This document shows, piece by piece, positions 49,280-58,681 of a stretch of 64,000 nt of DNA. The stretch comes from Muribaculaceae bacterium (lineage in GTDB: Bacteria; Bacteroidota; Bacteroidia; Bacteroidales; Muribaculaceae). The position numbers and the translations under genes were made by a program. Below the pieces are notes generated by a model. It searched no databases. It was not told where the DNA came from and worked only from the letters and a program-made list of their open reading frames with translations. How positions within the stretch are numbered: position 1 is the stretch's first letter; each line of letters begins with the position of its first letter. The stretch covers positions 1 to 64,000 of the forward strand of contig JAFLTR010000006.1 of NCBI GenBank assembly GCA_022509205.1, given 5' to 3'.

Positions 49280-49961
49280 CCTTCCCCATTAAAAAAGTGG
49301 CCAAAGCCAGATCTTTCGGATTGGTGATTTTTATATTGTCGTAGTTTCCAGGGAAAATTGCAATAAAGTGTCCTGCCATTTCTGCCACGGTGGCGTCATC
49401 GCTATAAGTTTTGCTACCGGCCTTAAGATAGGCTTCCTTTAACAGCGCTGTCTTGAACACCTGGGGAGTCTGCACAATCATATAGCTGTCGCGGTTGACT
49501 GCCTCCGTATTATTGTCGTCAAGCTTGACCCGAATCGAGTCTACAACCGGCACAGTGGGAATAGCGGCCCCATACTGTTCCGCAGCTTTCCAGCCTTCAG
49601 AGATAATGGAAGGGCTTACCAAGGGGCGCGCACCGTCGTGGATAGCCACCAGGGAATCATTGTTCTGAATGAGCGTCAAGCCGTTTCTCACCGATTCGCT
49701 TCGCGTTGAACCTCCGGAGGTAACTTTATGAGGGAAGCGCTGATCTTCCGGAAGTGACGAGAAGAAATCATTCCAAAGGGAGATGAACTCTTCCGGCAAG
49801 ACAATGACGATCTCAGTGGTCGGATTCTCGTCATGAAAAGCCTTGATGCTCCACCACAAGACAGGACGGCCGCAGAGGTTACGGAATTGCTTCGGAATTC
49901 CTCCTCCCATACGGCTACCTGACCCTCCGGCCACTATCACTGCATATCTTTTCCCGCTCAA
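49272..49961 (-). CDS. ispD: 2-C-methyl-D-erythritol 4-phosphate cytidylyltransferase
   Basis: VIVAGGSGSRMGGGIPKQFRNLCGRPVLWWSIKAF; VAIHDGARPLVSP; TYSDDATVAEMAG. Confidence 0.95.
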   Translation of the reverse strand: MSGKRYAVIVAGGSGSRMGGGIPKQFRNLCGRPVLWWSIKAFHDENPTTEIVIVLPEEFISLWNDFFSSLPEDQRFPHKVTSGGSTRSESVRNGLTLIQNNDSLVAIHDGARPLVSPSIISEGWKAAEQYGAAIPTVPVVDSIRVKLDDNNTEAVNRDSYMIVQTPQVFKTALLKEAYLKAGSKTYSDDATVAEMAGHFIAIFPGNYDNIKITNPKDLALATFLMGKDG

Positions 49962-49984
49962 AACTAAAAACTACAAGCGAAAAA

Positions 49985-50731
49985 TCACATATTCATTCCA
50001 CCGTCTACCTGTATCACCTGGCCGGTGACATACGCAGACATATCGGAAGCAAGGAATACTGCCACCTCGGCGATATCCTCCGGTTTTCCACCTCTGCGAA
50101 GAGGAATTTTCTTCACCCATTCCTCCCTTACATTGTCCGGAAGGGCAGCGGTCATGGCTGTTTCGATAAATCCCGGGGCGATTGCGTTGGCTCTGATGCC
50201 ACGTGAACCCACTTCCTGCGCTATGCTCTTTGCAAGGGCGATAAGTCCGGCTTTAGAGGCGGCGTAGTTAGACTGACCGGCATTACCATGAACTCCCACA
50301 ACGGAGGCCATATTTATTATGCTGCCACTTCTCTGGCGCATCATAATCGGCAATACGGCATGGATGAAATTGAAAGCTGATTTCAGATTGACGTTGATAA
50401 CGGCATCCCACTGTCCTTCAGTCATTCGCATCATAAGACCGTCTTTTGTGATGCCGGCATTGTTGACAAGAATATCGATATGACCGAAATCCTCATGAAC
50501 CTTCTTCACTACTTCTTCAGTCTGGGCATAGTCAGCTGCATTCGATGCATAACCTACACATTTCACTCCCAGAGCCTTTATCTCATCTTCGGTCTGTTTT
50601 CCGTTCTCGTCGATAACAAGGTCGGTGAATGCTATGTCGCAACCTTCAGCTGCAAATCTAAGGGCCAAAGCCTTACCGATACCTCTGGCAGCTCCTGTAA
50701 TCAGTGCCACCTTTCCTTCTAATAGTGCCAT
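49985..50731 (-). CDS. fabG: 3-oxoacyl-[acyl-carrier-protein] reductase
   Basis: VALITGAARGIGKALALRFAAEG; YAASKAGLIALAKSIAQEVGSRGIRANAIAPGFIETAMT; AYVTGQVIQVDGGM. Confidence 0.94.
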   Translation of the reverse strand: MALLEGKVALITGAARGIGKALALRFAAEGCDIAFTDLVIDENGKQTEDEIKALGVKCVGYASNAADYAQTEEVVKKVHEDFGHIDILVNNAGITKDGLMMRMTEGQWDAVINVNLKSAFNFIHAVLPIMMRQRSGSIINMASVVGVHGNAGQSNYAASKAGLIALAKSIAQEVGSRGIRANAIAPGFIETAMTAALPDNVREEWVKKIPLRRGGKPEDIAEVAVFLASDMSAYVTGQVIQVDGGMNM

Positions 50732-50813
50732 GTTATTATTGTTGTTATTGTTATTGTCTGTTTGATTGGAGTTGTCGGAGAGGATAATGTTGTCACAACC
50801 CTTCCGGCTCCAT

Positions 50814-51641
50814 TTATCTGCTAAGCAGACCTTTCTGATATATATTCAATTGGTGGGAAATCTCTCCTGCCGAAACATCAATGTCCATATAGGGTGACTC
50901 TCCGTCCCAATCCGGATTATCTTTAAATTCTTCCATAGTTCCATCCCATGGATAAAGTTCAAAATGCAGCACATTATCTTTAATAGAGAGATGAATCCAA
51001 TCAAAGTCTACCTTATGGATATCCAATGGATCCGGGGTAAAAAAACCGGGGGTGAACCATATATCTTCATAATTCGGGCAAACAAGATCGAAGCTGCATT
51101 TCCCCTCCACTATGATGTCGGTGCGATATGTGAATGTCTCAAACTCCACATCTCCTTGCAAGTTTTCCGCAACCCAAGTGATGGGTGCCCATTTCCCTGA
51201 GGCTCCGAAATCCTCTTCCCTTGTGAACAAAAAGGTGCAGAAAATATCTCCGGCTGTCATATCTACAAAAATCTCCTTATGGAAATCTTCCGGCACATTC
51301 TCAAATTCACATACCATTACATTTTTATTAATGGAAATATGAAGCCATTCATAGTCATACTCCCAAATATTATCGGGCACCTCCGGATAGTAAGTCCCAT
51401 AAGAAATCCAGGGATAATAGTTTTGACAAACGAGCTCCACAGACCCTTTTCCGGAAATATTGAACTCCACCAAAGCATTCGACGCATAGTTCACGCTTAC
51501 ATCCCCATTAATATTTTTAGTTTTCCATTCCATGGCATCCCAGGCGCCATCTAACGGATCGTCATTATTTTCGCGATCTGTACAAGAAGTCACAAGACCT
51601 ATTGCCAGACATAAAGTCATGTAGAAATAAATTCTTCTCAT
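50814..51641 (-). CDS. Hypothetical lipoprotein with two tandem homologous domains
   Basis: Lipobox GLVTSC; internal repeat WDAMEWKTKNINGDV/WAPITWVAENLQGDV, GSVELVCQNYYPW/CSFDLVCPNYEDIW, DMTAGDIF/DVSAGEIS. Confidence 0.8.
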   Translation of the reverse strand: MRRIYFYMTLCLAIGLVTSCTDRENNDDPLDGAWDAMEWKTKNINGDVSVNYASNALVEFNISGKGSVELVCQNYYPWISYGTYYPEVPDNIWEYDYEWLHISINKNVMVCEFENVPEDFHKEIFVDMTAGDIFCTFLFTREEDFGASGKWAPITWVAENLQGDVEFETFTYRTDIIVEGKCSFDLVCPNYEDIWFTPGFFTPDPLDIHKVDFDWIHLSIKDNVLHFELYPWDGTMEEFKDNPDWDGESPYMDIDVSAGEISHQLNIYQKGLLSR

Positions 51642-51676
51642 AGTGTTTTAGAATTAAGACATTTAAATATATGAAT

Positions 51677-52627
51677 TTATATCTTCACTATGAAACAACC
51701 GCAAGAATATCCTCCTCCGAAGACCATTAGCGCAATAAGGTCGCCTTTCTTGAAATCTCCCTTGTGTTGAGAAAGCACCAACGGAGCTGATGCCGAACCC
51801 GTGTTGCCCAATTCCTCAATATTGTTTATAAATTCTTCGAGAGGTTTTTCGAGCTGATGAGCCACTTGGGCCACAATTCTTTTGTTTGCCTGATGACAGA
51901 TAAATTTGGTGATATCCTCTTTTTTAAGTCCGGAATGCTCAAGAGCCTTATTGAGAGCATATATCATATAACGGCAAGCATTAATGAAAACGTCTCGACC
52001 GTCGGGCATCGTTATTCCGTCTTCCCCGGGACGCAATTTCACTCCACCCGGACCCTTGCCCACATCTCCAAGTCCCTCGGTGAAAATATCGAGTATCTCG
52101 ATATCATCATCGCTCTGGCGTTCCTTGCTTACAAAAAATGCCACAGCTGCATCACCCCACAGATGACCGCTCTTAGGGTCCTTTTCATTACTATAATAGG
52201 TGTTATGCTCGCTACAAACTATCAACGCTTTGCCGGCTTTGCCCATAGCAAAATATCCTTCGGCGATTTCAAGCCCGTTGATGAAAGAGGAACAAGCGGC
52301 TGATGCATAAACCACCTTTGCATGTTTGATGCCATATTTCTGCTGAACTACATGAGCTGCGGTCGCTACACTGTCGTAGACCGAGTAATATGCTCCCACC
52401 ACCAGGTCGACATCCGTTATAGCGTAGGGAAGCGATTTCAATGCATCTTCCACTGCCGCCAAAGCCATTGTGTCACAGTTCTCGTCGGCATTAGCCTTTG
52501 AGCGAGTCTGAATGCCGGTGCGTTGAGTGATCCAGTCGGGGGTAAGACCATTGACCTTCTCAAAATACTCATTTGGAACTCTTCCGGAGGGCACATAATG
52601 ACCCATTGCGTTTATATACATAGACAT
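51677..52627 (-). CDS. 3-oxoacyl-ACP synthase III family protein (FabH-like)
   Basis: INAMGHYVPSGRVPNEYF, DWITQRTGIQTR, VYASAACSSFINGLEIAEGYFAMGKA, FICHQANKRIVAQVAHQL, ELGNTGSASAPLVLS. Confidence 0.92.
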   Translation of the reverse strand: MSMYINAMGHYVPSGRVPNEYFEKVNGLTPDWITQRTGIQTRSKANADENCDTMALAAVEDALKSLPYAITDVDLVVGAYYSVYDSVATAAHVVQQKYGIKHAKVVYASAACSSFINGLEIAEGYFAMGKAGKALIVCSEHNTYYSNEKDPKSGHLWGDAAVAFFVSKERQSDDDIEILDIFTEGLGDVGKGPGGVKLRPGEDGITMPDGRDVFINACRYMIYALNKALEHSGLKKEDITKFICHQANKRIVAQVAHQLEKPLEEFINNIEELGNTGSASAPLVLSQHKGDFKKGDLIALMVFGGGYSCGCFIVKI

Positions 52628-52630
52628 GTT

Positions 52631-53242
52631 TTATTCTGTGCTGGTATTTTCTTTTTCAGGGTCACCCTGGATGCCGTAAAGTATCAGCCGGGTGATATAT
52701 GTTTTCAATTGCTCCTGAGTCACTCCCTCTTTTGATATATTGTCTCTGACGTATGGCACGTCGAGGCCATGGAGAGTATGGGTGATTACAAGAGAGGCGG
52801 CATCTATATCGCGGATATGGAACACTCCTTTTTTCGCGCCCTCTTCAAGCACTTCCTTAAGAAGATGGCTCTCTTTATCGGTGATAAGTTTGCGGGCCCG
52901 GTCTACTTTTCTGACGTCTCGGAAGAACCCTGCCTTGAGGCTACCGTTGCGCGACACGATCTCGCTCATGGTTTCGAAACGACAGTCGATATATTTCCGG
53001 AGTTTCTCTTCCGGCGAGAGGTCAAGTTCGATAATTTTCTTGAGCCGACCCAGCAATTCGTCAGTCTCCGTGGCGATCACTGCGTTGAAAATGTCCCGTT
53101 TGCTCTTGAAATAAGTGTAGATAGTGCGTCTCCCCTTTGCCGAAGCCGAGGCAATATCATTCATGGTGGTGTTTTCCACTCCTTTACGTGCGAACAGTTG
53201 TCGCGCCACCTCAATAAACCTCTCTCGGGTTTTCGACACCAT
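52631..53242 (-). CDS. TetR/AcrR family transcriptional regulator
   Basis: RERFIEVARQLFARKGVENTTMNDIASASAKGRRTIYTYFKSKRDIFNAVI. Confidence 0.95.
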   Translation of the reverse strand: MVSKTRERFIEVARQLFARKGVENTTMNDIASASAKGRRTIYTYFKSKRDIFNAVIATETDELLGRLKKIIELDLSPEEKLRKYIDCRFETMSEIVSRNGSLKAGFFRDVRKVDRARKLITDKESHLLKEVLEEGAKKGVFHIRDIDAASLVITHTLHGLDVPYVRDNISKEGVTQEQLKTYITRLILYGIQGDPEKENTSTE

Positions 53243-53472
53243 TGCTTATGGTTCTCGTTAGTTTATAGTTTTTTTGCTTCAGCAGAAACCTCAGTAATTA
53301 ATCCTGCAGTGTAGAAATTACTGAGACTCAAAGTCCATTTATCCAAACAACTTCAAGAGGTCTGCACACTTTTTTTAATTCTGAGCAAAATTACTTAATA
53401 TTTTTGATTTAATAAAAACTTCCATTTTATTTTGGCGAATTAAAAAATTTAAGTAATTTTGCATCACTATAT

Positions 53473-53544
<72 letters not shown>

Positions 53545-53546
53545 CT

Positions 53547-53581
53547 AAAAAAAGACGTGACCTCAGGTTGCGTCTTTTTTT
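53547..53581 (+). terminator. Intrinsic terminator downstream of tRNA-fMet
   Basis: AAAAAAAGACG ... CGTCTTTTTTT with inner ACC/GGT pairing. Confidence 0.85.
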
Positions 53582-53630
53582 GCTCTAAAGAAATAACTCA
53601 ACATTAAGTTGATAACCAACTCAAATACAG

Positions 53631-54290
53631 ATGCAGGTAGTCTACGAGGATAACCATATAATAGTAGTCAACAAAGCGCCGGGAGAGATTGTGCAGGGAG
53701 ACAAAACTGGCGACACTCCCCTCTCTGAACTACTGAAGGCATATCTTAAAGAAAAATACAACAAACCGGGAAATGTGTTTTGCGGTGTGGTGCACAGAAT
53801 CGACCGTCCCGTGGGTGGCCTGGTGGTGTTTGCCAAGACTTCAAAAGCATTGTCGCGTCTCAACAATATGCTTCGTGAAGGAGAGATACATAAAAAATAT
53901 TGGGCTCTCGTGGAGGGTAAACTGCAAGAAAAAGAGGGAACACTGAAAAACTATCTGAAAAGCGACGGACGTCTCAATAAGACATTCATCTCCTCTCCTG
54001 ACGATCCGGAAGCTAAGGAATCAATCCTGGAATATAAAACCATATCGGAAGGTGAGAGATATTCATTACTGGAGGTGAAGCTTATCACCGGTAGAAAACA
54101 TCAGATCAGAGCCCAGCTTTCAGGTATAGGCCATCCTATAAAAGGAGATCTGAAGTATGGAGCAAAACGGAGCAATCCCGACGGAAGCATATCCCTGCTG
54201 GCAAAAAAAATAGATTTCTGTCATCCGGTATCAAAAGAGATGATATCACTTGAAGCGCCGACTCCCGAGACTTTTCAGAAATTTCTTTAA
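53631..54290 (+). CDS. RluA family pseudouridine synthase
   Basis: VYEDNHIIVVNKAPGEIVQGDKTGD; CGVVHRIDRPVGGLVVFAKTSKAL; ITGRKHQIRAQLSGIGHPIKGDLKYG. Confidence 0.93.
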   Translation: MQVVYEDNHIIVVNKAPGEIVQGDKTGDTPLSELLKAYLKEKYNKPGNVFCGVVHRIDRPVGGLVVFAKTSKALSRLNNMLREGEIHKKYWALVEGKLQEKEGTLKNYLKSDGRLNKTFISSPDDPEAKESILEYKTISEGERYSLLEVKLITGRKHQIRAQLSGIGHPIKGDLKYGAKRSNPDGSISLLAKKIDFCHPVSKEMISLEAPTPETFQKFL

Positions 54291-54355
54291 ATATGGCTGG
54301 AATAGCCTTTAAAATTTGAAAAAATCAGGCAATAATTTAGAACTTGCCTCAATAG

Positions 54356-54577
54356 ATTTTTTATCTTCCGGATGAGATAAAACAATCTTATTTAGATGAG
54401 CCTTGGGGTGAAAATTATTATAATTTCAATCTTCCGGATCAATTACTATATCTTGTACTCTATCTTGGCCCAAAATTATCGGTTGGAGCGAATGAACCAA
54501 AATATAGTCTTGTTGTTATAATTTCAAAGAGTGGCAATAACGCACGCTCTTGGCCATTAAAACAAACAAGATTATGA
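54356..54577 (+). pseudogene. Orphan coding-like fragment without start codon
   Basis: Open frame IFYLPDEIKQSYLDEPWGENYYNFNLPDQLLYLVLYLGPKLSVGANEPKYSLVVIISKSGNNARSWPLKQTRL*; protein-like composition, no ATG, runs into the thioredoxin start. Confidence 0.4.
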
Positions 54578-54867
54578 ATTACAATGAAATTATTAACAGC
54601 AACAAAGTAGTATTAGTTGAATTCTTTGCATCCTGGTGCCCTCACTGCCAGAGGATGATGCCGGTTGTTGCTGAAGTGAAAGAGAAATTAGGCGACAGAG
54701 CTTCTGTATATCAGTTTGACGTGGACAAATACCAGACTCTGACAGAAGAGAATGATGTGGAATCTTATCCTACATTTATAGTCTACAAAGACGGTAAGGA
54801 AGTTTGGCGTTCTGCCGGTGAAATGCCGGGCGACGAGCTTTATCGGGAAGTAGCAAGATTCTTCTGA
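54574..54867 (+). CDS. Thioredoxin family protein with WCPHC active site
   Basis: VLVEFFASWCPHCQRMMPVVAEVKEKLG ... VESYPTFIVYKDGKEVWRSAGEMPGDEL. ORF track starts at 54550; MNYNEI at 54574 is the more likely start. Confidence 0.9.
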   Translation: MNYNEIINSNKVVLVEFFASWCPHCQRMMPVVAEVKEKLGDRASVYQFDVDKYQTLTEENDVESYPTFIVYKDGKEVWRSAGEMPGDELYREVARFF

Positions 54868-55036
54868 GATAAAAAGAGCTAAGCTCTAACAGATATGTAG
54901 CTTTACAATCCGACAATAATTTTATCAATTGGAAAGAGGGTGTGTCGAAATGTTTGACACGCCCTCTTAAAGTTTTTATAAATACGCAGGATGCAAGACG
55001 CCGAGGATGAAGACGACCGGAGTTTACTCCTATCAT

Positions 55037-55513
55037 TCAATCCGGATTGATCGAGCCTCGTCCTTCCAGAAGCTTGAAAAGCTGATCGGCGGCAGTCTTG
55101 GTCTGTACTTTTTCCACTACATCGGTCACTGTGCCGTCGTGATCGCAAACAAAAGTCGTGCGCACAATACCCATATATTCTTTCCCACACATCTTTTTGA
55201 GGCGCCACACTCCCGCCAGTTCGCATAGCTTGAGATCAGTGTCGGCGATAATCGGGAACGGGAGTTCCTGCTTTTCAGCAAATTTTTTATGACTCTCCTC
55301 AGAAGCATTGTTCACACCGATAATCTGGTAGCCCATGTTCAGGAATGTCTGATAATTGTCACGCAAAGAGATGGCTTCGGCCGTGCAACCGGATGTGGCG
55401 TCTTTGGGATAGAAATAAATTATAAATTTCTTTCCCGGGAAATCATTGAGAGAAATTATACGTCCATCTTGATCCGGGCCGAGGGTCTGGGGGAATTTGT
55501 CTCCGATATTCAT
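55037..55513 (-). CDS. bcp: Peroxiredoxin, Bcp/thiol peroxidase type
   Basis: IIYFYPKDATSGCTAEAISLRDNYQTFLNMGYQIIGVNNASEESHKKFAEKQELPFPIIAD. Confidence 0.92.
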   Translation of the reverse strand: MNIGDKFPQTLGPDQDGRIISLNDFPGKKFIIYFYPKDATSGCTAEAISLRDNYQTFLNMGYQIIGVNNASEESHKKFAEKQELPFPIIADTDLKLCELAGVWRLKKMCGKEYMGIVRTTFVCDHDGTVTDVVEKVQTKTAADQLFKLLEGRGSINPD

Positions 55514-55654
55514 AATTTGGAATTATTATTTTTTCAAATTTACAAAATTTTGATATTATCTCCAACCCATGCTTCTATTTCAAGACCCTGAGACGGGGCG
55601 AGTATGGAAGAGACAGGAAAAATAATTAAATTTGCAAAGTAAAAGGGAAAACAG

Positions 55655-57442
55655 ATGAAAAATATCAGGAATTTCTGCATAATAGCTCATATAGACCATG
55701 GAAAGTCGACATTGGCCGACCGATTGCTCGAACGCACGGAGACTGTAGTGGGGAAAGACATGGAAGACCAGGTGCTCGACGACATGGAGTTGGAAAGGGA
55801 GCGCGGCATCACCATTAAGAGCCATGCCATCCAAATGGACTATGAACTTGACGGTGAGAAATATGCCCTTAACCTTATTGATACACCGGGACACGTGGAT
55901 TTCTCTTATGAAGTGTCCCGGTCCATTGCAGCCTGTGAGGGAGCCCTCCTGATCGTCGATGCCTCGCAAGGTATCCAGGCCCAGACTATCTCTAATCTTT
56001 ATATGGCCATTGACAATGACCTGGAGATTATCCCGGTGATAAATAAATGTGACCTTGAGAGCGCCAAACCCGAGGAAGTGGAGGATCAGATAGTAGACCT
56101 TCTGGGATGCGATCGCGATGAGATTATACGTGCAAGCGGTAAAACCGGGATGGGCGTGGATGAAATTCTAAAGGCAATCGTGGAGAGAGTGCCCGCTCCG
56201 AAAGGCGACCCAAACGCTCCGTTGCAGGCTTTGGTGTTCGACTCTGTGTTCAATCCTTTCCGTGGAATCATTGCTTATTTCAAGATAGAAAATGGCAGTA
56301 TAAAAACCGGAGAACTGGTGAAATTCTTCTCAAACGACAAGGAGTATCATGCCGATGAAATCGGTGTGTTGCGTCTGAACATGGAACCGAGAAAGGAACT
56401 TTCAGCCGGCAATGTAGGATATATAATCTCCGGCATTAAGAGCTCAAAGGAAGTAAAGGTTGGAGATACCATCACATCGGTGGAAAACCCTTGTAAGAAC
56501 CCGATCGAGGGATTTGAAGAGGTGAAACCGATGGTGTTTGCCGGTGTATATCCGATCGATGCTGAGGATTTCGAGAACCTCCGGGCGTCGCTTGAAAAAC
56601 TTCAGCTCAACGATGCTTCACTCACTTTCCAACCGGAATCATCGGCCGCTCTCGGATTCGGGTTCAGATGCGGATTCCTGGGTCTGCTCCACATGGAGAT
56701 AATCCAGGAGAGGCTCGGTCGTGAATTTGATATGGATGTTATCACCACAGTCCCCAATGTATCTTATAAGGTATACGACAAAAAAGGGGGTGTCACGGAA
56801 GTTCATAATCCGTCGGGACTTCCGGAAGCAAATTATATCGACCATATCGAGGAACCTTATATAAGAGCAACCATTATAACTCAGGCCGATTATATCGGAC
56901 CCATCATGACCCTTTGCCTGAGCAAACGTGGTGAACTGGTGAAGCAGGAATATATCTCCGGCAATCGTATGGAGATGACCTTTGATATGCCGCTTGGAGA
57001 GATCGTGATTGATTTCTACGATAAATTAAAAAGCATCTCAAAAGGCTATGCCTCTTTCGATTATCATATAAGTGATTTCCGGGAGTCGAAACTTGTAAAA
57101 CTTGACATACTTCTAAACGGAGAGAGCGTCGACGCCCTTTCAACGCTGACACATGCCGATAATGCCGTGAAATTCGGGCGCAGGATGTGTGAGAAATTGA
57201 AGGAACTTATCCCGCGTCAGCAGTTCGACATAGCTATTCAGGCTGCTATCGGAGCGAAGATCATCGCAAGGGAGACTGTCAGACAGGTAAGGAAGGATGT
57301 GACTGCCAAATGTTATGGAGGCGACATAACCCGTAAGCGGAAACTCCTTGAGAAACAGAAACAGGGAAAGAAGCGGATGAAGCAGATCGGTACGGTCGAA
57401 GTGCCGCAGAAGGCATTCCTGGCAGTATTGAAATTGGATTAA
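55655..57442 (+). CDS. lepA: Elongation factor 4
   Basis: [71 protein letters not shown]-terminal [25 protein letters not shown]. Confidence 0.98.
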   Translation: MKNIRNFCIIAHIDHGKSTLADRLLERTETVVGKDMEDQVLDDMELERERGITIKSHAIQMDYELDGEKYALNLIDTPGHVDFSYEVSRSIAACEGALLIVDASQGIQAQTISNLYMAIDNDLEIIPVINKCDLESAKPEEVEDQIVDLLGCDRDEIIRASGKTGMGVDEILKAIVERVPAPKGDPNAPLQALVFDSVFNPFRGIIAYFKIENGSIKTGELVKFFSNDKEYHADEIGVLRLNMEPRKELSAGNVGYIISGIKSSKEVKVGDTITSVENPCKNPIEGFEEVKPMVFAGVYPIDAEDFENLRASLEKLQLNDASLTFQPESSAALGFGFRCGFLGLLHMEIIQERLGREFDMDVITTVPNVSYKVYDKKGGVTEVHNPSGLPEANYIDHIEEPYIRATIITQADYIGPIMTLCLSKRGELVKQEYISGNRMEMTFDMPLGEIVIDFYDKLKSISKGYASFDYHISDFRESKLVKLDILLNGESVDALSTLTHADNAVKFGRRMCEKLKELIPRQQFDIAIQAAIGAKIIARETVRQVRKDVTAKCYGGDITRKRKLLEKQKQGKKRMKQIGTVEVPQKAFLAVLKLD

Positions 57443-57517
57443 GACTCTTCCGATTCCCTCTACGGATACTAACGTGGAACCCTTTCAAAGGGTGATGGAG
57501 CATTCCGGATTTTAGTA

Positions 57518-57554
57518 TTTTAATGAAAAAAAGTCGCTTTAATTTTCATTAAAA
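57518..57554. promoter_or_regulatory. Perfect 12-bp dyad upstream of nuoA promoter
   Basis: TTTTAATGAAAA (57518-57529) / TTTTCATTAAAA (57543-57554), 13-bp spacer. Confidence 0.75.
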
Positions 57555-57565
57555 GAAAATTTGTT

Positions 57566-57573
57566 TAACTTTG
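57566..57573 (+). promoter_or_regulatory. Candidate nuoA -7 element TAACTTTG
   Basis: Matches TAnnTTTG, 74 bp upstream of the nuoA ATG; -33 position falls in the dyad's right arm. Confidence 0.55.
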
Positions 57574-57646
57574 CAATGAATTGAATGGGGGCAATGTGCC
57601 TCACTAACTAAGCCATAAAAACTAACTAACTAACTTTTAGAAAGAT

Positions 57647-58018
57647 ATGAATCTATTGCTGGAGATAGGCAATGGCGCATTATCCATTACGGCGATACTT
57701 ACCGGACTTGGACTCGTGTTTGCGGCATTGCTGATCGCGAGGTTAATATCGCCCCGCTCTTTCTCAGTCTGGAAATCGGAAGCTTACGAGTGTGGTGTTC
57801 CTACCCGTGGCGAATCCATGATTCAATTCAAAGCCGGATATTACATATTCGCCATCCTATTCCTTATATTTGATGTAGAAACAGTGTTCCTGTATCCTTG
57901 GTCGGTGGTAATGAAAGGCCTTGGTCCGCAGGGACTTCTTTGTATCGGCATATTTATGTTCATCCTCATATTAGGTCTGGCCTACGCCTGGAAGAAAGGA
58001 GCTTTGAAATGGACGTGA
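57647..58018 (+). CDS. nuoA: NADH-quinone oxidoreductase subunit A
   Basis: YECGVPTRGESMIQFKAGYYIFAILFLIFDVETVFLYPWSV. Confidence 0.95.
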   Translation: MNLLLEIGNGALSITAILTGLGLVFAALLIARLISPRSFSVWKSEAYECGVPTRGESMIQFKAGYYIFAILFLIFDVETVFLYPWSVVMKGLGPQGLLCIGIFMFILILGLAYAWKKGALKWT

Positions 58019-58623
58019 AAATCAAGGGAATGAAGCATGAAGACTTCAAAGACAATGAATATATCGATAAACTTGTCGAGGAGTTGAATGCTACAGGCGC
58101 CAGCGTGATGGTGGGGAAATTCGATCAGTTGATTAACTGGGGACTCTCCAACTCATTATGGCCTCTCTGTTTTGGCACAAGCTGTTGCGCCATAGAGTTC
58201 ATGAGTCTCGGAGCGGCTCGATATGATATGGCACGCTTCGGTTTTGAAGTCGCACGCAACTCTCCGCGTCAGGCCGACTATATTATGGTGCAAGGCACTA
58301 TAGTTCATAAAATGGCACCGGTGTTGAGGAGGCTTTACGAGCAGCTTGCCGAACCGAAATACGTGATCGCTTGTGGCGGTTGTGCTGTTTCAGGCGGACC
58401 ATTCAAGAACTCTTATTGCGTTGTTACCGGCGTGGAGCAGATACTCCCCGTAGATGTTTTTATACCCGGATGTCCGCCAAGACCGGAAGCTATGTTCTAC
58501 GGACTCATGCAGCTTCAGAGAAAAATAAAGGTGCAGAAATTCTTCGGAGGTGTCAACCGTAAGGAAAAAATCCAGGAATTCTTCAAGGAGCATCCTGAAG
58601 AGGAGGGAAGAATAGGATTATAA
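58009..58623 (+). CDS. nuoB: NADH-quinone oxidoreductase subunit B
   Basis: LINWGLSNSLWPLCFGTSCCAIEFMSLGAARYDMARFGFEVARNSPRQADYIMVQGTI; ATG at 58009 (MDVKIKGMKHEDF) is the more plausible start than 57898. Confidence 0.96.
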   Translation: MDVKIKGMKHEDFKDNEYIDKLVEELNATGASVMVGKFDQLINWGLSNSLWPLCFGTSCCAIEFMSLGAARYDMARFGFEVARNSPRQADYIMVQGTIVHKMAPVLRRLYEQLAEPKYVIACGGCAVSGGPFKNSYCVVTGVEQILPVDVFIPGCPPRPEAMFYGLMQLQRKIKVQKFFGGVNRKEKIQEFFKEHPEEEGRIGL

Positions 58624-58681
58624 GCTATCATATTTGGCGATTGAAACTATACTCTTAAACTAACTTTCAACTTTCCATAAA

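Noticed and set aside
57898-58008. N-terminal extension of the nuoB ORF in the ORF track
   Set aside because: Lies inside nuoA in another frame; ATG at 58009 gives the normal NuoB N-terminus.
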